A stretch of 60,781 nucleotides of DNA from Megasphaera elsdenii (GTDB lineage Bacteria > Bacillota > Negativicutes > Veillonellales > Megasphaeraceae). Location: contig NZ_JAJBQV010000013.1 in NCBI RefSeq assembly GCF_020539865.1, forward strand, positions 1 through 60,781, written 5' to 3'. Below are positions 1-8,481 of this stretch, piece by piece; position 1 is the stretch's first letter, and every line of letters starts with the position of its first letter. The position numbers and the translations under genes were made by a program. The notes beneath the pieces were generated by a model that worked only from the letters and a program-made list of their open reading frames with translations, had not been told where the DNA came from and did not search any database.

Positions 1-228
1 TGCTTGGATTTAGACGATATTCCTGTCTATAATCCTGAACAGCCGTATACTGGCACGTTCAGCGGGAAGCGTATCCACCGTGGCTTGTACCAGTTCGCCG
101 ATGGCAGGATTGCCAACGCGGATGTGAATGGAGCATGCAACATACTCCGTAAAAGTAAGCAGAACTTCGATTTCGAAGGACTGTGTAAGGGGCTTTTGGA
201 CAGCCCTTTGAGAATAAGGATATCCTGA
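1..228 (+). CDS. tnpB: IS200/IS605-family TnpB, C-terminal end (runs off the window)
   Basis: The frame is open at the left edge, so only about the last 75 residues are visible. They contain the GLYQFADGRIANADVNGACN stretch, which matches the terminal RuvC-like motif of TnpB/OrfB; the Asp of ADVNGA is the last catalytic acid in the family. TnpB is known as an RNA-guided nuclease of IS200/IS605 elements and an ancestor of Cas12. The ADVNGACNILRK end and the hairpin 60 bases downstream both fit an IS605 right end. Whether a tnpA or an intact N-terminus exists cannot be seen here. The identification as TnpB is firm; whether the protein is active is unknown. Confidence 0.85.
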   Translation, partial: CLDLDDIPVYNPEQPYTGTFSGKRIHRGLYQFADGRIANADVNGACNILRKSKQNFDFEGLCKGLLDSPLRIRIS

Positions 229-320
229 CAGCTAACTCCTTTGGGATAGGCTATCAGGCGTTAGTCCATGTATCAAACTTCTCAAGAATCTCCCACTTCT
301 ATAAGCGGGAGAGGTTCAAC
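229..320 (+). mobile_element. IS200/IS605 right end with hairpin; probable 3' part of the omega RNA
   Basis: The stretch holds an imperfect hairpin, TCTCCC at 289-294 against GGGAGA at 307-312, followed by GGTTCAA. The sequence after 320 resumes coding for an unrelated host protein, so the element boundary lies near 319-321. In known IS605 elements the guide RNA covers the tnpB 3' end and the right end, and the guide is the flanking host sequence. By that rule the guide would begin near 320. A second copy of the hairpin's right half and loop, TTCTATAAGCGGGAGAGG, occurs at 43145. The boundary and RNA are inferred from family knowledge. Confidence 0.6.
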
Positions 321-321
321 G

Positions 322-657
322 GAAAAACGCTGTCACCTGCGCCAGGCCAAGTACAATACGCGCGTCGTCATTGCCGACAATCCTTTTGGCAAAGCGTCAA
401 GCGACCACGTCCTCAGTCCGGTCTTCTTCATCGCCAAGCAACTGGGCTTCCAGATTCTTGCCTTGACGGCCCATCAAGAGGGCAGTTTCATCCGCAAGTA
501 TTTCCCTGTCGTCTACAGCTGCCGCTTCGCCGAAATGGCCAACAAGAAGGGGAAAGTCCTGGTACCGGACAAAGAAACCAAGACGGCTTTCTTTGAAGAA
601 CACCATCCCGAAAGCTTGGCCCGCCTCGACGAATACGAACAACTGGGCCTTTTCTGA
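322..657 (+). pseudogene. 3' fragment of an SMC/condensin-like ATPase interrupted by the IS605 element
   Basis: About 110 codons are open from the IS end to a TGA at 655-657. The residues VVIADNPFGKASSDHV followed by LSPVFFIAKQLGFQILALTA resemble the Walker B/D-loop region near the C-terminus of SMC-like or MukB-like ATP-binding proteins. The Walker A part must lie upstream of the IS, outside the window. No ribosome site precedes the fragment, and the ATG at 268 lies inside the IS end, so it is unlikely to be expressed as a protein. The exact family is uncertain. Confidence 0.55.
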
Positions 658-716
658 AGAGGCCAGGGCGGCGAAGGGAAAGATGTACAAAAACGATAAA
701 ATGTGATACTATTTGT

Positions 717-763
717 AGGGGCTGGAACGTGATGGTTTGTGCCATCATGGGAGGCCCCTTTTT
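717..763 (+). terminator. Rho-independent terminator before trkA
   Basis: Nested stems AGGGGC (717-722)/GCCCCT (754-759) and TGATGG/CCATCA are followed by TTTTT at 759-763. It most simply ends transcription of the disrupted ATPase gene. An extended -10-like TGATACTAT at 704-712 just upstream could instead make the hairpin part of a short trkA leader. Confidence 0.65.
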
Positions 764-799
764 CTCCATCAAGATCAAACTTACAAGGAGGTCTTTCCT

Positions 800-2146
800 T
801 TGCGTATTGTTGTCGTAGGCGCCGGTAAGCTGGGCTATAGCATTGCCGAGCTGTTATCGAATGAACAGTTCGATGTCGTCGTCGTCGATCATAATGAAGA
901 ACGACTGGAAGTCGTCAAGAATAATTTGGATGTATTGACGGTCCTGGCCAATGGGGCCAGCCCGATTACCATGAACGATCCCGATATCCGCGGTGCCGAT
1001 ATCCTCGTCGCCTGTACGGCTATTGATGAAGTCAATATGGTTGCCTGCATCATGGCCAAGAAACACGGCATCAAATACACCGCTGCCCGTATCCGGGATA
1101 TGCAGTTCCTGTCGGAAGCCAAAGATTATCTGAAGCAGAACTTCGACATCGACCTTATGCTCAATCCGGAAATGATTACGGCCCGTGAAATCAACCGTAT
1201 CCTCATGACGCCGGCAGCCCTTAATGTCGAAGATTTTGCCAACGGCAAGGTCCGGCTTTTTGAAACGAAGGTCCGCCGCCATTCGCCGCTCATCAACATC
1301 CCTTTCAAGGATATGAATATGCCGCCGTCCATCTTGGCCGGCATGATTTTCCGCGATCACCGCATGATTATCCCTCATGGCGATGACTGCCTGTTCCCTC
1401 ATGACAATGCCTATTTTATCGGTGACCCCAAGGCCATCGAGAAATTCAGCGAAAACTTCGTCCCTAGCGATACTAAGATGGTCGAACGGGTCATCATCAT
1501 CGGTGCCGGCCGATCCGGCCGCTTTTTGGCTCCTATGCTCGACAAGGAAGGTATTAAAGTCAAGATTTTTGATAAAGACCGCGAACGCTGCCGCCAGGTG
1601 GCAGAACTCCTGGACAACGGCCTGGCCATCTATGGTGACGGCACGGACATCGACCTCTTGGAACAGGAAGGCATTGCCGATGCAGACGTCGTCATCTGCC
1701 TGACCGATGACGACCGCCTGAACCTCATGCTGGCGCTCATTGCCAAGCATTTGGGCGCCAAGAAGACTATCGTCCGCGTATCACGCATCGAATACGGCGA
1801 CCTTATGGAAAAAGTCGGCGTCGATATCGTCTTGTCGACGCGCCTCTTGTCGGCCAGTGAAGTTCTGGCCTTTGCCCGCCGCGGCGGCGTCGTCTCTGTA
1901 TCCCTCCTGGAAGGGGCCAAAGCCGAAGCAGTGGAAGTCATCGTCCAGGACGGCGCTCCGGTAGCGGGCAAGCGACTCATGGATGTCAGATTGCCCAAGG
2001 AATGTCTGGTCTGTGCCTATGTCCGCGACGGCGAAGCCTATATCCCGAATGGTCAGTCCGTCCTCATGGCCGGTGACCGGATTATCCTCTTCATCCAGAC
2101 GGAATATTCCAAAAAGGTCATGAAGTACTTCAAAGGCAGGGAATAA
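800..2146 (+). CDS. trkA: Trk potassium-uptake regulatory subunit TrkA
   Basis: The product is a peripheral membrane protein that binds NAD(H) and gates the TrkH channel. The 448-residue length matches TrkA with two RCK halves. The first Rossmann fold starts at residue 2 with IVVVGAGKLG, and the second near residue 230 with VIIIGAGRSG; each is followed by an RCK_C-like segment. The start is taken as TTG at 800 because AAGGAGG sits at 785-791, eight bases away, and the protein then begins directly with the nucleotide-binding strand. An ATG at 737 would add 21 residues encoded partly by the terminator. Two trkH genes follow closely, so this is a potassium-uptake operon. Confidence 0.95.
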   Translation: MRIVVVGAGKLGYSIAELLSNEQFDVVVVDHNEERLEVVKNNLDVLTVLANGASPITMNDPDIRGADILVACTAIDEVNMVACIMAKKHGIKYTAARIRDMQFLSEAKDYLKQNFDIDLMLNPEMITAREINRILMTPAALNVEDFANGKVRLFETKVRRHSPLINIPFKDMNMPPSILAGMIFRDHRMIIPHGDDCLFPHDNAYFIGDPKAIEKFSENFVPSDTKMVERVIIIGAGRSGRFLAPMLDKEGIKVKIFDKDRERCRQVAELLDNGLAIYGDGTDIDLLEQEGIADADVVICLTDDDRLNLMLALIAKHLGAKKTIVRVSRIEYGDLMEKVGVDIVLSTRLLSASEVLAFARRGGVVSVSLLEGAKAEAVEVIVQDGAPVAGKRLMDVRLPKECLVCAYVRDGEAYIPNGQSVLMAGDRIILFIQTEYSKKVMKYFKGRE

Positions 2147-2149
2147 GCC

Positions 2150-3604
2150 ATGAACCGCAGTATCGTCTTTTATCTCGTCAGCCGCCTGGCTCTAATCAAC
2201 GGTCTGGCTTTGATTATCCCTCTGTTGGCCGCCTTATGGTGGGGGGAAGCGGGTATCGTCTATTTCGTCCCGGCTCTGGCAGCTGCCCTGGTCGTAGCGG
2301 CCTTTTGCCGTTACCGCGGCCGCCATCATAAACGCCATTTAGGACCGGGTGAGGGAGCGTGGTACATGGTGGCAGCTTGGTTCCTATTGGGCCTCTTGGG
2401 CATGATTCCCTACGTCATGGCCGGTACCTTCGCGTCGCCTGTCGACGCCTTCTTTGAAAGTGTTTCGGCTTTCACGACGACTGGGACGTCGTGTCTGGCT
2501 GACGGCGGGGCAGCCCTGCCGCAGTCGCTCTTGTTGTGGCATAGCCTCATGGAATGGCTCGGCGGTCTCAATTTCATTCTCCTCCTCGTATCGGTCATGC
2601 CTCAGGTCAGCGGCTGTTTCGGCCTGAGCTTATCGGTTCATCAGAGCGTGTCCTTCAGTCCTATGGTAGCCCGCATGCAGGAAGCGGCCCGTCAGGCCGG
2701 CCTCATCTATTTGGCCATTACCGTCTTTTCCATGGTCCTGTACGTCCTGGCTGGTCTGCCTGTGGGAATGGCTATCAATCAGGGCCTCATGACTATGTCC
2801 ACTAGCGGCGGCGATTCGCTCTTCGATTTTTCTCACTATGACAGCCTGGGCCTGGAAGCGGCCGGTGCCGTATCCATGCTCCTGGCTAGCGGCAATTTCC
2901 TCTTGTATTGGAAGAGCTGGGAGCGGCGCGACTTCAAGAGCCTTTTCTACGACGCCGAATGGCGGACTTTTTTGACCGTCGTCGCCGTCACGGGCTGCTT
3001 CGTATCCTTCCATTTGTGGCGCTTCGGCGTTTACGATGGCTGGGATAACCTGCGCTACGGCTTTTTCCAGGTCTTGTCCTTCATCAGTACCAGCGGTTTT
3101 TCGTCGGCTGATTATAGCACCTGGCCAGAATTCGACAAATATGTCCTCTTTGCCCTGGCCTTCGTCGGCGGCTGTATCGGCTCGGCAACAGGTGGTCTCA
3201 AGGTCATGCGCTTCATGGTCCTTTTTAAGATGGCGGCACAAGAAATGCGCCGGACCTTGCATCCGCACATGGTCATTTCCCTGAAAATCGACAGCGTTCC
3301 CGTCGACATGAAGATCATCAGCCGTGTCCTCAGCTATTTCTTCCTCTTTATGGCAACGTTCTTCGTCTCTATGCTGATTATTTCCTTATCCGGCGTCACG
3401 CCTATGCAGGCCATGGGCATGGCCATAGGCTGCTTGTCCACGGTCGGTTCGACGATGGACCTCTTCAGCGTATCCGATGTCTCCGTCTTGCCGGCATGGA
3501 CCAAGCTATATTGTAGTTTCCTCATGATTTTAGGACGCGTCGAAATATTTTCCTTCCTCGTCGTCATCCAGACCGCATTTGGTTACCTGCGGCGGCGCTG
3601 GTAG
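2150..3604 (+). CDS. trkH: Trk-type potassium channel subunit TrkH (first copy)
   Basis: This 484-residue integral membrane protein has the four M1-P-M2 repeats of the TrkH/KtrB superfamily. The selectivity-loop regions are readable as TTTGTS, MSTSGGD, ISTSGFSS and LSTVGST. The gene starts three bases after the trkA stop, which implies translational coupling. A second TrkH copy follows immediately. The first loop glycine of a canonical filter is kept, but the second loop reads SGG, so ion selectivity could differ from the next copy. K+ versus Na+ preference cannot be read from the sequence. Confidence 0.92.
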   Translation: MNRSIVFYLVSRLALINGLALIIPLLAALWWGEAGIVYFVPALAAALVVAAFCRYRGRHHKRHLGPGEGAWYMVAAWFLLGLLGMIPYVMAGTFASPVDAFFESVSAFTTTGTSCLADGGAALPQSLLLWHSLMEWLGGLNFILLLVSVMPQVSGCFGLSLSVHQSVSFSPMVARMQEAARQAGLIYLAITVFSMVLYVLAGLPVGMAINQGLMTMSTSGGDSLFDFSHYDSLGLEAAGAVSMLLASGNFLLYWKSWERRDFKSLFYDAEWRTFLTVVAVTGCFVSFHLWRFGVYDGWDNLRYGFFQVLSFISTSGFSSADYSTWPEFDKYVLFALAFVGGCIGSATGGLKVMRFMVLFKMAAQEMRRTLHPHMVISLKIDSVPVDMKIISRVLSYFFLFMATFFVSMLIISLSGVTPMQAMGMAIGCLSTVGSTMDLFSVSDVSVLPAWTKLYCSFLMILGRVEIFSFLVVIQTAFGYLRRRW

Positions 3605-3614
3605 GAGGTGGATT

Positions 3615-5069
3615 ATGAGTATACGTATTGTTTTCTTTGTCTTGGGGAAATTGGCCCAAGCCTGTGGCCTGGCCTTAATGATTCCCTTGGTCGTTGCCCT
3701 TTTTTATGGGGAAAGCAGCCTCATCGCCTTCCTAGTGGCCATCGTCGTCAGTCTTCTCACGGGGCGCCTGCTCCTATGGCAAGGCCATCGGCCGGCAGAC
3801 AGCCTGACCGTCCGCGAAGGCGTGGCCATTACGGCCTTGGGCTGGATCATGGTCACCTTGCTGGGCATGATTCCTTATGCTGTCGGCGGGTACCTGCCTG
3901 TCTTGGACAGTATTTTTGAATGTATTTCCGGCTTGTCCGGCACAGGGGCGACTGTCATCGACGACATCGAATCCCTGCCGGCCAGCCTGGTCCTCTGGCG
4001 GGCCTTGACCCATTGGTTCGGCGGTCTGGGCATCATCGTCATCTTCATTGCCGTCTTTCCGCAGTTCGGTAAAGGCATTGTCCACATGTTCAATGCCGAA
4101 AGTACGGGTCCCCGATCGGATCGGGCCTTGCCGCGCATCAAAGAGATGGCCAAGGCCTTGTTCACGGTGTACGTCGTCTTTACTGTCTTCTCGACGATTG
4201 TCTTCATGCTTTGTGGCATGTCCTTCCTCATCGCAGCTGACCATGCCTTTGCCACTATCGCCACGGGCGGTTTCTCGCCGTACAATAATAGCGTCGCCCA
4301 TTTCGACAGTCCTGTCGTCGAAGGGTGCCTGGCCTTCTTCATGCTCATCAGCAGTGCCAACTTTGGCATGTACGTCGCAGCCTGGAAGAAGGGCTGTAAA
4401 GTCATCCTCGGCGATACGGAGTTCCGCGTCTACTTATCCATCGTCGCCATTTCAACGGCAGCGATGACTCTCAATCTGGTCCTGGCCCAGCAGTGGGACA
4501 GTGTCGAAGCGTTGCGCCAGGCCTTTTTCCAATCCGTATCCATTTCGTCGTCGACGGGCTTCGTCTCCAACGATTTTGAACAGTGGCCGGTTTTTTCTAA
4601 ATTCATCCTCTTAGGCTTGATGTTCATCGGCGGCTGTGCCGGTTCGACGACAGGTGGCCTGAAAGTGACGCGGATGATGCTGCTCGTCAAGACCGTCGCC
4701 GCCATTATCCACCAGAAGATACATCCCAATATGGTCCTGCACATCCGCTCCAATGGCGAAGACTTCTCGCTGGACCTCATTTACGGTGTGGCCCGATTCT
4801 TCTTCATCTATACGATGCTCGGCATTTTCTGGACGTTCATCTTGGTCTTTGACGGCGTCGCCATCTTCGACGCCATCGGCCTCAGCATATCGACGATGGG
4901 CAGCTGTGGGCCAGGCTTCGGCCAGTTCGGTGCGACGGCTACCTGTTCGGCCCTGCCGCCGCTCAGTAAAGCTGCCCTCTGCCTGTCCATGCTCATGGGC
5001 CGCTTGGAAGCCTTGCCGGTCCTGGCCATTCTCATGCCGTCTTTCTGGCGCCACCGCAATAGCTGGTAA
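3615..5069 (+). CDS. trkH: Trk-type potassium channel subunit TrkH (second copy)
   Basis: This is a 484-residue paralogue of the preceding gene with the same layout. Pore-loop segments read LSGTGAT, ATGGFS, SSTGFVS and STMGSCG. The start is ATG 3615, because AGGAGG at 3603-3608 overlaps the previous stop with ideal spacing. The earlier in-frame codon would start inside the first trkH and lacks a ribosome site. Two TrkH subunits served by one TrkA are known in other bacteria, where they differ in affinity or ion preference. Here the loops differ enough that the copies may not be redundant. Confidence 0.92.
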   Translation: MSIRIVFFVLGKLAQACGLALMIPLVVALFYGESSLIAFLVAIVVSLLTGRLLLWQGHRPADSLTVREGVAITALGWIMVTLLGMIPYAVGGYLPVLDSIFECISGLSGTGATVIDDIESLPASLVLWRALTHWFGGLGIIVIFIAVFPQFGKGIVHMFNAESTGPRSDRALPRIKEMAKALFTVYVVFTVFSTIVFMLCGMSFLIAADHAFATIATGGFSPYNNSVAHFDSPVVEGCLAFFMLISSANFGMYVAAWKKGCKVILGDTEFRVYLSIVAISTAAMTLNLVLAQQWDSVEALRQAFFQSVSISSSTGFVSNDFEQWPVFSKFILLGLMFIGGCAGSTTGGLKVTRMMLLVKTVAAIIHQKIHPNMVLHIRSNGEDFSLDLIYGVARFFFIYTMLGIFWTFILVFDGVAIFDAIGLSISTMGSCGPGFGQFGATATCSALPPLSKAALCLSMLMGRLEALPVLAILMPSFWRHRNSW

Positions 5070-5082
5070 CAGGAAGAATGCC

Positions 5083-5112
5083 TTGCATGAAGCTATCCCT
5101 TTGCCGTATAAT
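5083..5112 (+). promoter_or_regulatory. Sigma-70-type promoter for the 49-aa gene
   Basis: TTGCAT at 5083-5088 and a perfect TATAAT at 5107-5112 are separated by 18 bases. The start codon at 5167 lies about 48 bases past the predicted transcription start. It sits in the gap after trkH. Confidence 0.7.
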
Positions 5113-5166
5113 AAAGATAATCTTATCGTTATTTTATCTTTTATCTTTTATAAAGGGGGATTATCT

Positions 5167-5316
5167 ATGAGCTTTTGGGAACAAATGGCGAAGACCATCG
5201 ATGCCGGTGAAGAAAAAAAGAAAAAAGAAGATCTTTATCAGAAGACCTTCCACGAATTAGCTGAAAAGTTAAGTGAAATCCGCAACAAAGAAACGCAAGA
5301 CAAGGTGGAAGATTAA
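5167..5316 (+). CDS. Small charged protein of unknown function, 49 aa
   Basis: An ATG follows AAAGGGGGA with good spacing and lies behind a consensus-like promoter, so this short frame is likely real. The product is very hydrophilic, with a KKKKED run and a Lys/Glu-rich helical middle (FHELAEKLSEI), and has no membrane segment or signal peptide. I do not recognise a family. A strong hairpin terminator starts 57 bases after its stop, so it is probably a single-gene transcript between trkH and the pilus operon. Confidence 0.6.
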   Translation: MSFWEQMAKTIDAGEEKKKKEDLYQKTFHELAEKLSEIRNKETQDKVED

Positions 5317-5372
5317 CGGATTCTTAAGTTTTCCGATTTTCCATTAAAGAACGATTAAATTTTTTAGAACGG

Positions 5373-5415
5373 TCTCCTTTCCATGCTATGCTAGCTATGG
5401 AAAGGAGATTTTTTT
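5373..5415 (+). terminator. Terminator whose 3' arm contains the ribosome site of the pilus operon
   Basis: A perfect 12-bp stem, TCTCCTTTCCAT (5373-5384) with ATGGAAAGGAGA (5397-5408), is followed by seven T's, and the ATG of the pilB-like gene comes directly after at 5416. The AAAGGAG in the 3' arm is that gene's Shine-Dalgarno site. The hairpin can therefore end upstream transcription and, in any transcript that passes it, hide the ribosome site. Confidence 0.75.
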
Positions 5416-6459
5416 ATGGACGTAAACAAGTTACTGCAAGATGCCCTGGCTGCCGGGGCCAGCGACATCCACATCGAACCCATGGACGACGTCGTCCGCA
5501 TCCGCTGGCGCCGGGACGGCGTCCTCTGTCAGGCTGGGAGGCTCCACAAAAGCGGCTTGGAGAAATTGGTGAGCCGTATCAAGGTCTTGGCCGGCTTGGA
5601 TATCGCCAATCGCCGCCTGCCTCAGGACGGGCGCATCGTCTGGAAAGATGGGGAACGCCGCTTAGACCTGCGGGTCAGTACGCTGCCGACGGTGCGCGGC
5701 GAAAAAGTCGTCATCCGCATCCTCGACGGCCAGCGCATCCCGCTGTCACTCTCGGCCTTGGGCATGGATGACCAGGCCCGGTGCTGTCTGGAAAAACTCA
5801 TCCGTTGCCGCCAAGGACTCATCGTCATCTGCGGGCCTACAGGCAGCGGCAAGACGACGACCCTTTATGCGGCTATCCACGAAATTCAAGATGACTCGGT
5901 CAGCATTGCGACCTTGGAAGACCCAGTGGAAATCCTCATGGAAGGCATTTCCCAGAGCCAGGTCCAGGCCAAGGGCGGCATGATGTTCCAAGACGGCCTG
6001 CGGGCCTTGCTGCGCCAAGACCCGGATATCCTCGTCGTCGGCGAGATACGCGATGGCGAAACGGCGCGCGTCGCCGTGCGGGCCGCTTTGACAGGCCATG
6101 TCATCTTCAGTACGCTCCACGCGCCGAGTGCCGTCGAAGCCATAATCCGCCTGACCGACATGGGCGTCGCCCCTTATCTGGCCGCTGACGCGCTGGCCGG
6201 TGTTGTATCACAGCGACTGGTCCGCTGCCGGATGGGCGATGGGTCTTATCGGGGCCGCTTCTGCTTATGCGAAGTTGTGCCGGCTGGCCGCCATCTCCGC
6301 GATGCAATCCGCCGCTGTGTCGGCGCCCGGGACCTGACGGATGCGGCCCGGTCCGATGGGGCCGTCCTCCTTTCTGATGTCATTGCCCGGACCCTGGCGG
6401 CGGGCCGGACCGATGAAAGGGAGATACGCCGTGTCTGTGAAGGAGGCGGTTCGTGGTGA
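5416..6459 (+). CDS. pilB: Type IV pilus/type II secretion assembly ATPase (PilB/GspE/ComGA-like)
   Basis: This is a cytoplasmic hexameric ATPase that drives pilin or pseudopilin assembly. Its 347 residues are close to ComGA size and lack the N-terminal domain of full PilB. It starts with the N2-type motif GASDIHIEPM, then Walker A GPTGSGKTTT near residue 140, the Asp-box region ATLEDPVE, and Walker B ILVVGEIRD near 205. The tetracysteine zinc motif of classical GspE is not evident. It overlaps the next gene by seven bases and heads a 12-gene operon. Confidence 0.9.
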   Translation: MDVNKLLQDALAAGASDIHIEPMDDVVRIRWRRDGVLCQAGRLHKSGLEKLVSRIKVLAGLDIANRRLPQDGRIVWKDGERRLDLRVSTLPTVRGEKVVIRILDGQRIPLSLSALGMDDQARCCLEKLIRCRQGLIVICGPTGSGKTTTLYAAIHEIQDDSVSIATLEDPVEILMEGISQSQVQAKGGMMFQDGLRALLRQDPDILVVGEIRDGETARVAVRAALTGHVIFSTLHAPSAVEAIIRLTDMGVAPYLAADALAGVVSQRLVRCRMGDGSYRGRFCLCEVVPAGRHLRDAIRRCVGARDLTDAARSDGAVLLSDVIARTLAAGRTDEREIRRVCEGGGSW

Positions 6460-7418
6460 ACGTACAGGACATGATGGAAATGGCCATTGGCCAGCAGGCG
6501 GCAGACCTTCATCTGCAGACGGGCCGGCCGCCGATGATGCGCCTGGCTCAAGGCCTCTGTGTACTTCCCGGTCCGCCTGTAACGGAAGAACGGGTGCGCC
6601 AGGTCCTGCAGGCCGTCGGCTGGAGCCATGAAGACCAGGGCGATGGGGCCTTTTCCTGGCGAAATATCCTGCGCTGCCGCCTCCACGTCTGCCGGGAGTA
6701 CGCCGGCCTCCATGTGACAATCCGCTTCCTCTATCCCTTAGCGTCGCTGCCGCCTGACGGCGATGGCCCGTTATTGCAGCGCCTCAGCCGGCTTACGTGC
6801 GGCCTGGTCCTAGTCTGTGGGCCGACGGGCAGCGGTAAGACAACGGCACTATGGCGCATCCTCCAGGCCATCAACGAACGGCGGCCCTGTCATATCGTCA
6901 CTCTAGAAGACCCGATTGAATACGTCGAAGAAGGGAAGGCCGCCTTGATTACGCAGCGCGAACTGGGGACGCACTTTGTGACTTTTGCTGACGGGATCCG
7001 CCAGGCCCTGCGTCAGGATCCGGACGTCATCCTCATCGGCGAGATGCGCGATCGGGCGGCGATGGATGCGGCCTTGACGGCAGCTGAGACGGGCCACTTC
7101 GTTTTGTCGACGCTGCACACGGCGTCGGCAGCCCAGGCGGTGAGCCGCCTGGCTGGTGCCTATAGCGGCGATGCCCAGCAAGAAGTCCGCTGCCGCCTGG
7201 CCATGGTACTGCAGGCTATCCTGGCGCAGCGCCGAGTGGAACGGCAAGGGCAGATCGATATTGTACGGGAAGTCCTAGTCCGCACGCCCGCTGTGGTCCA
7301 GCTCATCCGCAGCGGTAAGGAATACCAGCTGCCGACGGTCATGCAGACCGGCGCGGCCTTGGGGATGCGGACGATGGAACAGGCCCTGCGCCGCTGCAGG
7401 CCAGGAGGCAGGTCGTGA
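6453..7418 (+). CDS. pilT: PilT-like twitching/retraction ATPase
   Basis: The 321-residue secretion ATPase has Walker A GPTGSGKTTA near residue 123, ATP-contacting TLEDPIEYV, Walker B VILIGEMRD near 190 and the STLHTASA His box. The early QAADLHLQTG motif and the RQDPDVILIGEMRD pattern are closer to PilT than to PilB, which suggests a retraction motor. The start is GTG 6453, six bases after AGGAGG at 6441-6446. Presence of both motors argues for a dynamic pilus rather than only a secretion pseudopilus. Confidence 0.87.
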   Translation: MVNVQDMMEMAIGQQAADLHLQTGRPPMMRLAQGLCVLPGPPVTEERVRQVLQAVGWSHEDQGDGAFSWRNILRCRLHVCREYAGLHVTIRFLYPLASLPPDGDGPLLQRLSRLTCGLVLVCGPTGSGKTTALWRILQAINERRPCHIVTLEDPIEYVEEGKAALITQRELGTHFVTFADGIRQALRQDPDVILIGEMRDRAAMDAALTAAETGHFVLSTLHTASAAQAVSRLAGAYSGDAQQEVRCRLAMVLQAILAQRRVERQGQIDIVREVLVRTPAVVQLIRSGKEYQLPTVMQTGAALGMRTMEQALRRCRPGGRS

Positions 7419-8464
7419 GCCGCCTATCGCATCGGCTGTCTGCGGCGATGCTGGCCTTTTTCTTCCGCCAGCTTGCCGTCCTCGTCGGCAGTGGCATCCC
7501 TTTGGTCCAGGCCTGGCAGCTGCTCTTGACCGATATGCCCGGCTCCTGCCGCCGTTCCCTGTATCTGGCGGCTTTGCAGATGGAACAGGGCATCTGCCCT
7601 TCCCAGGCGATGCAGCAAAGCCGGGTTTTCCCCGATTTGGCCTGTCGTATCATCCGGGCCGGCGAGCAGACGGGGAACCTCGAAGGGCTCTGCCAGGTCC
7701 TGGCTGATTTCTATGAAACGCAGGAGAAAGAACGGCGTCTCTTCATACAAGCCGTGGCCTATCCGGCCTTTCTCCTGGTCTGCCTGGCCGCCTTGACGGC
7801 AGGTACCTGTCTCTTTATCATTCCCATCTTTGCGGATATGATGGCTCAAATGGCCGTGCCCCTGCCCAAAGGGACGCAGTGCGTACTGGCCCTTTTCGAC
7901 GGGTTGCGCCAGTATGGCCTCTGTGGCCTGGCCGGGATGCTCTGCACTTTGGCTGGCCTGCATTGGGCTTGGCAGCGGGAACGGTGGCGGCTGAAGATGG
8001 AACGGAAAATCTTCTGCTTTCCAGGGATACAGTCGTGGTTCCTCATCTGGGCTTGGCAGCGCTTCAGTCAGATTTTGGCCGTTCAGCTGGCTGGCGGCAT
8101 TCCTTTGCTGGACAGCCTGCCTGAAGCAACTGCCGTCGTGCCGTCGCGCCTTTTCCGGCAGTATCTGTTACAGGCCCGGCTGCTGCTGGAGCGGGGCTGT
8201 GCTTTCAGTCAGGCCGTCCACGCCGGCCGTTTTGGGACTCCTTATGTTGAGACCATGCTGTCCGTCGGGGAGATGACCGGGACTTATGATGAAGCGATGG
8301 CGTCGATTTCCACCTATTACCGTAGTCGCCTGCAGCAGCTGGCAGGGCGGATACAGCGCTGGCTCGGGCCGGCCGTCCTCTTATTGACCGGCGCCTTGAT
8401 GGGCGTCTTGATTCTTTGTTTCCTCTTACCGTTACTGGACATGGCGTCTAGTATCGTGACCTGA
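7415..8464 (+). CDS. pilC: Inner-membrane platform protein (PilC/GspF-like)
   Basis: A 349-residue protein with two repeated T2SSF domains. Each has a helical bundle (residues about 10-110 and 210-310) followed by hydrophobic spans, the first reading FLLVCLAALTAGTCLFIIPI and the last at the C-terminus. The GEQTGNLEG motif and its second-half counterpart GEMTGTYDEA are characteristic. The GTG start overlaps the pilT stop (GTGA), showing coupling. The protein anchors the assembly ATPases and the pilin subunits in the inner membrane. Confidence 0.9.
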   Translation: MSRLSHRLSAAMLAFFFRQLAVLVGSGIPLVQAWQLLLTDMPGSCRRSLYLAALQMEQGICPSQAMQQSRVFPDLACRIIRAGEQTGNLEGLCQVLADFYETQEKERRLFIQAVAYPAFLLVCLAALTAGTCLFIIPIFADMMAQMAVPLPKGTQCVLALFDGLRQYGLCGLAGMLCTLAGLHWAWQRERWRLKMERKIFCFPGIQSWFLIWAWQRFSQILAVQLAGGIPLLDSLPEATAVVPSRLFRQYLLQARLLLERGCAFSQAVHAGRFGTPYVETMLSVGEMTGTYDEAMASISTYYRSRLQQLAGRIQRWLGPAVLLLTGALMGVLILCFLLPLLDMASSIVT

Positions 8465-8481
8465 TGAAAGGAGTTTTTCTT

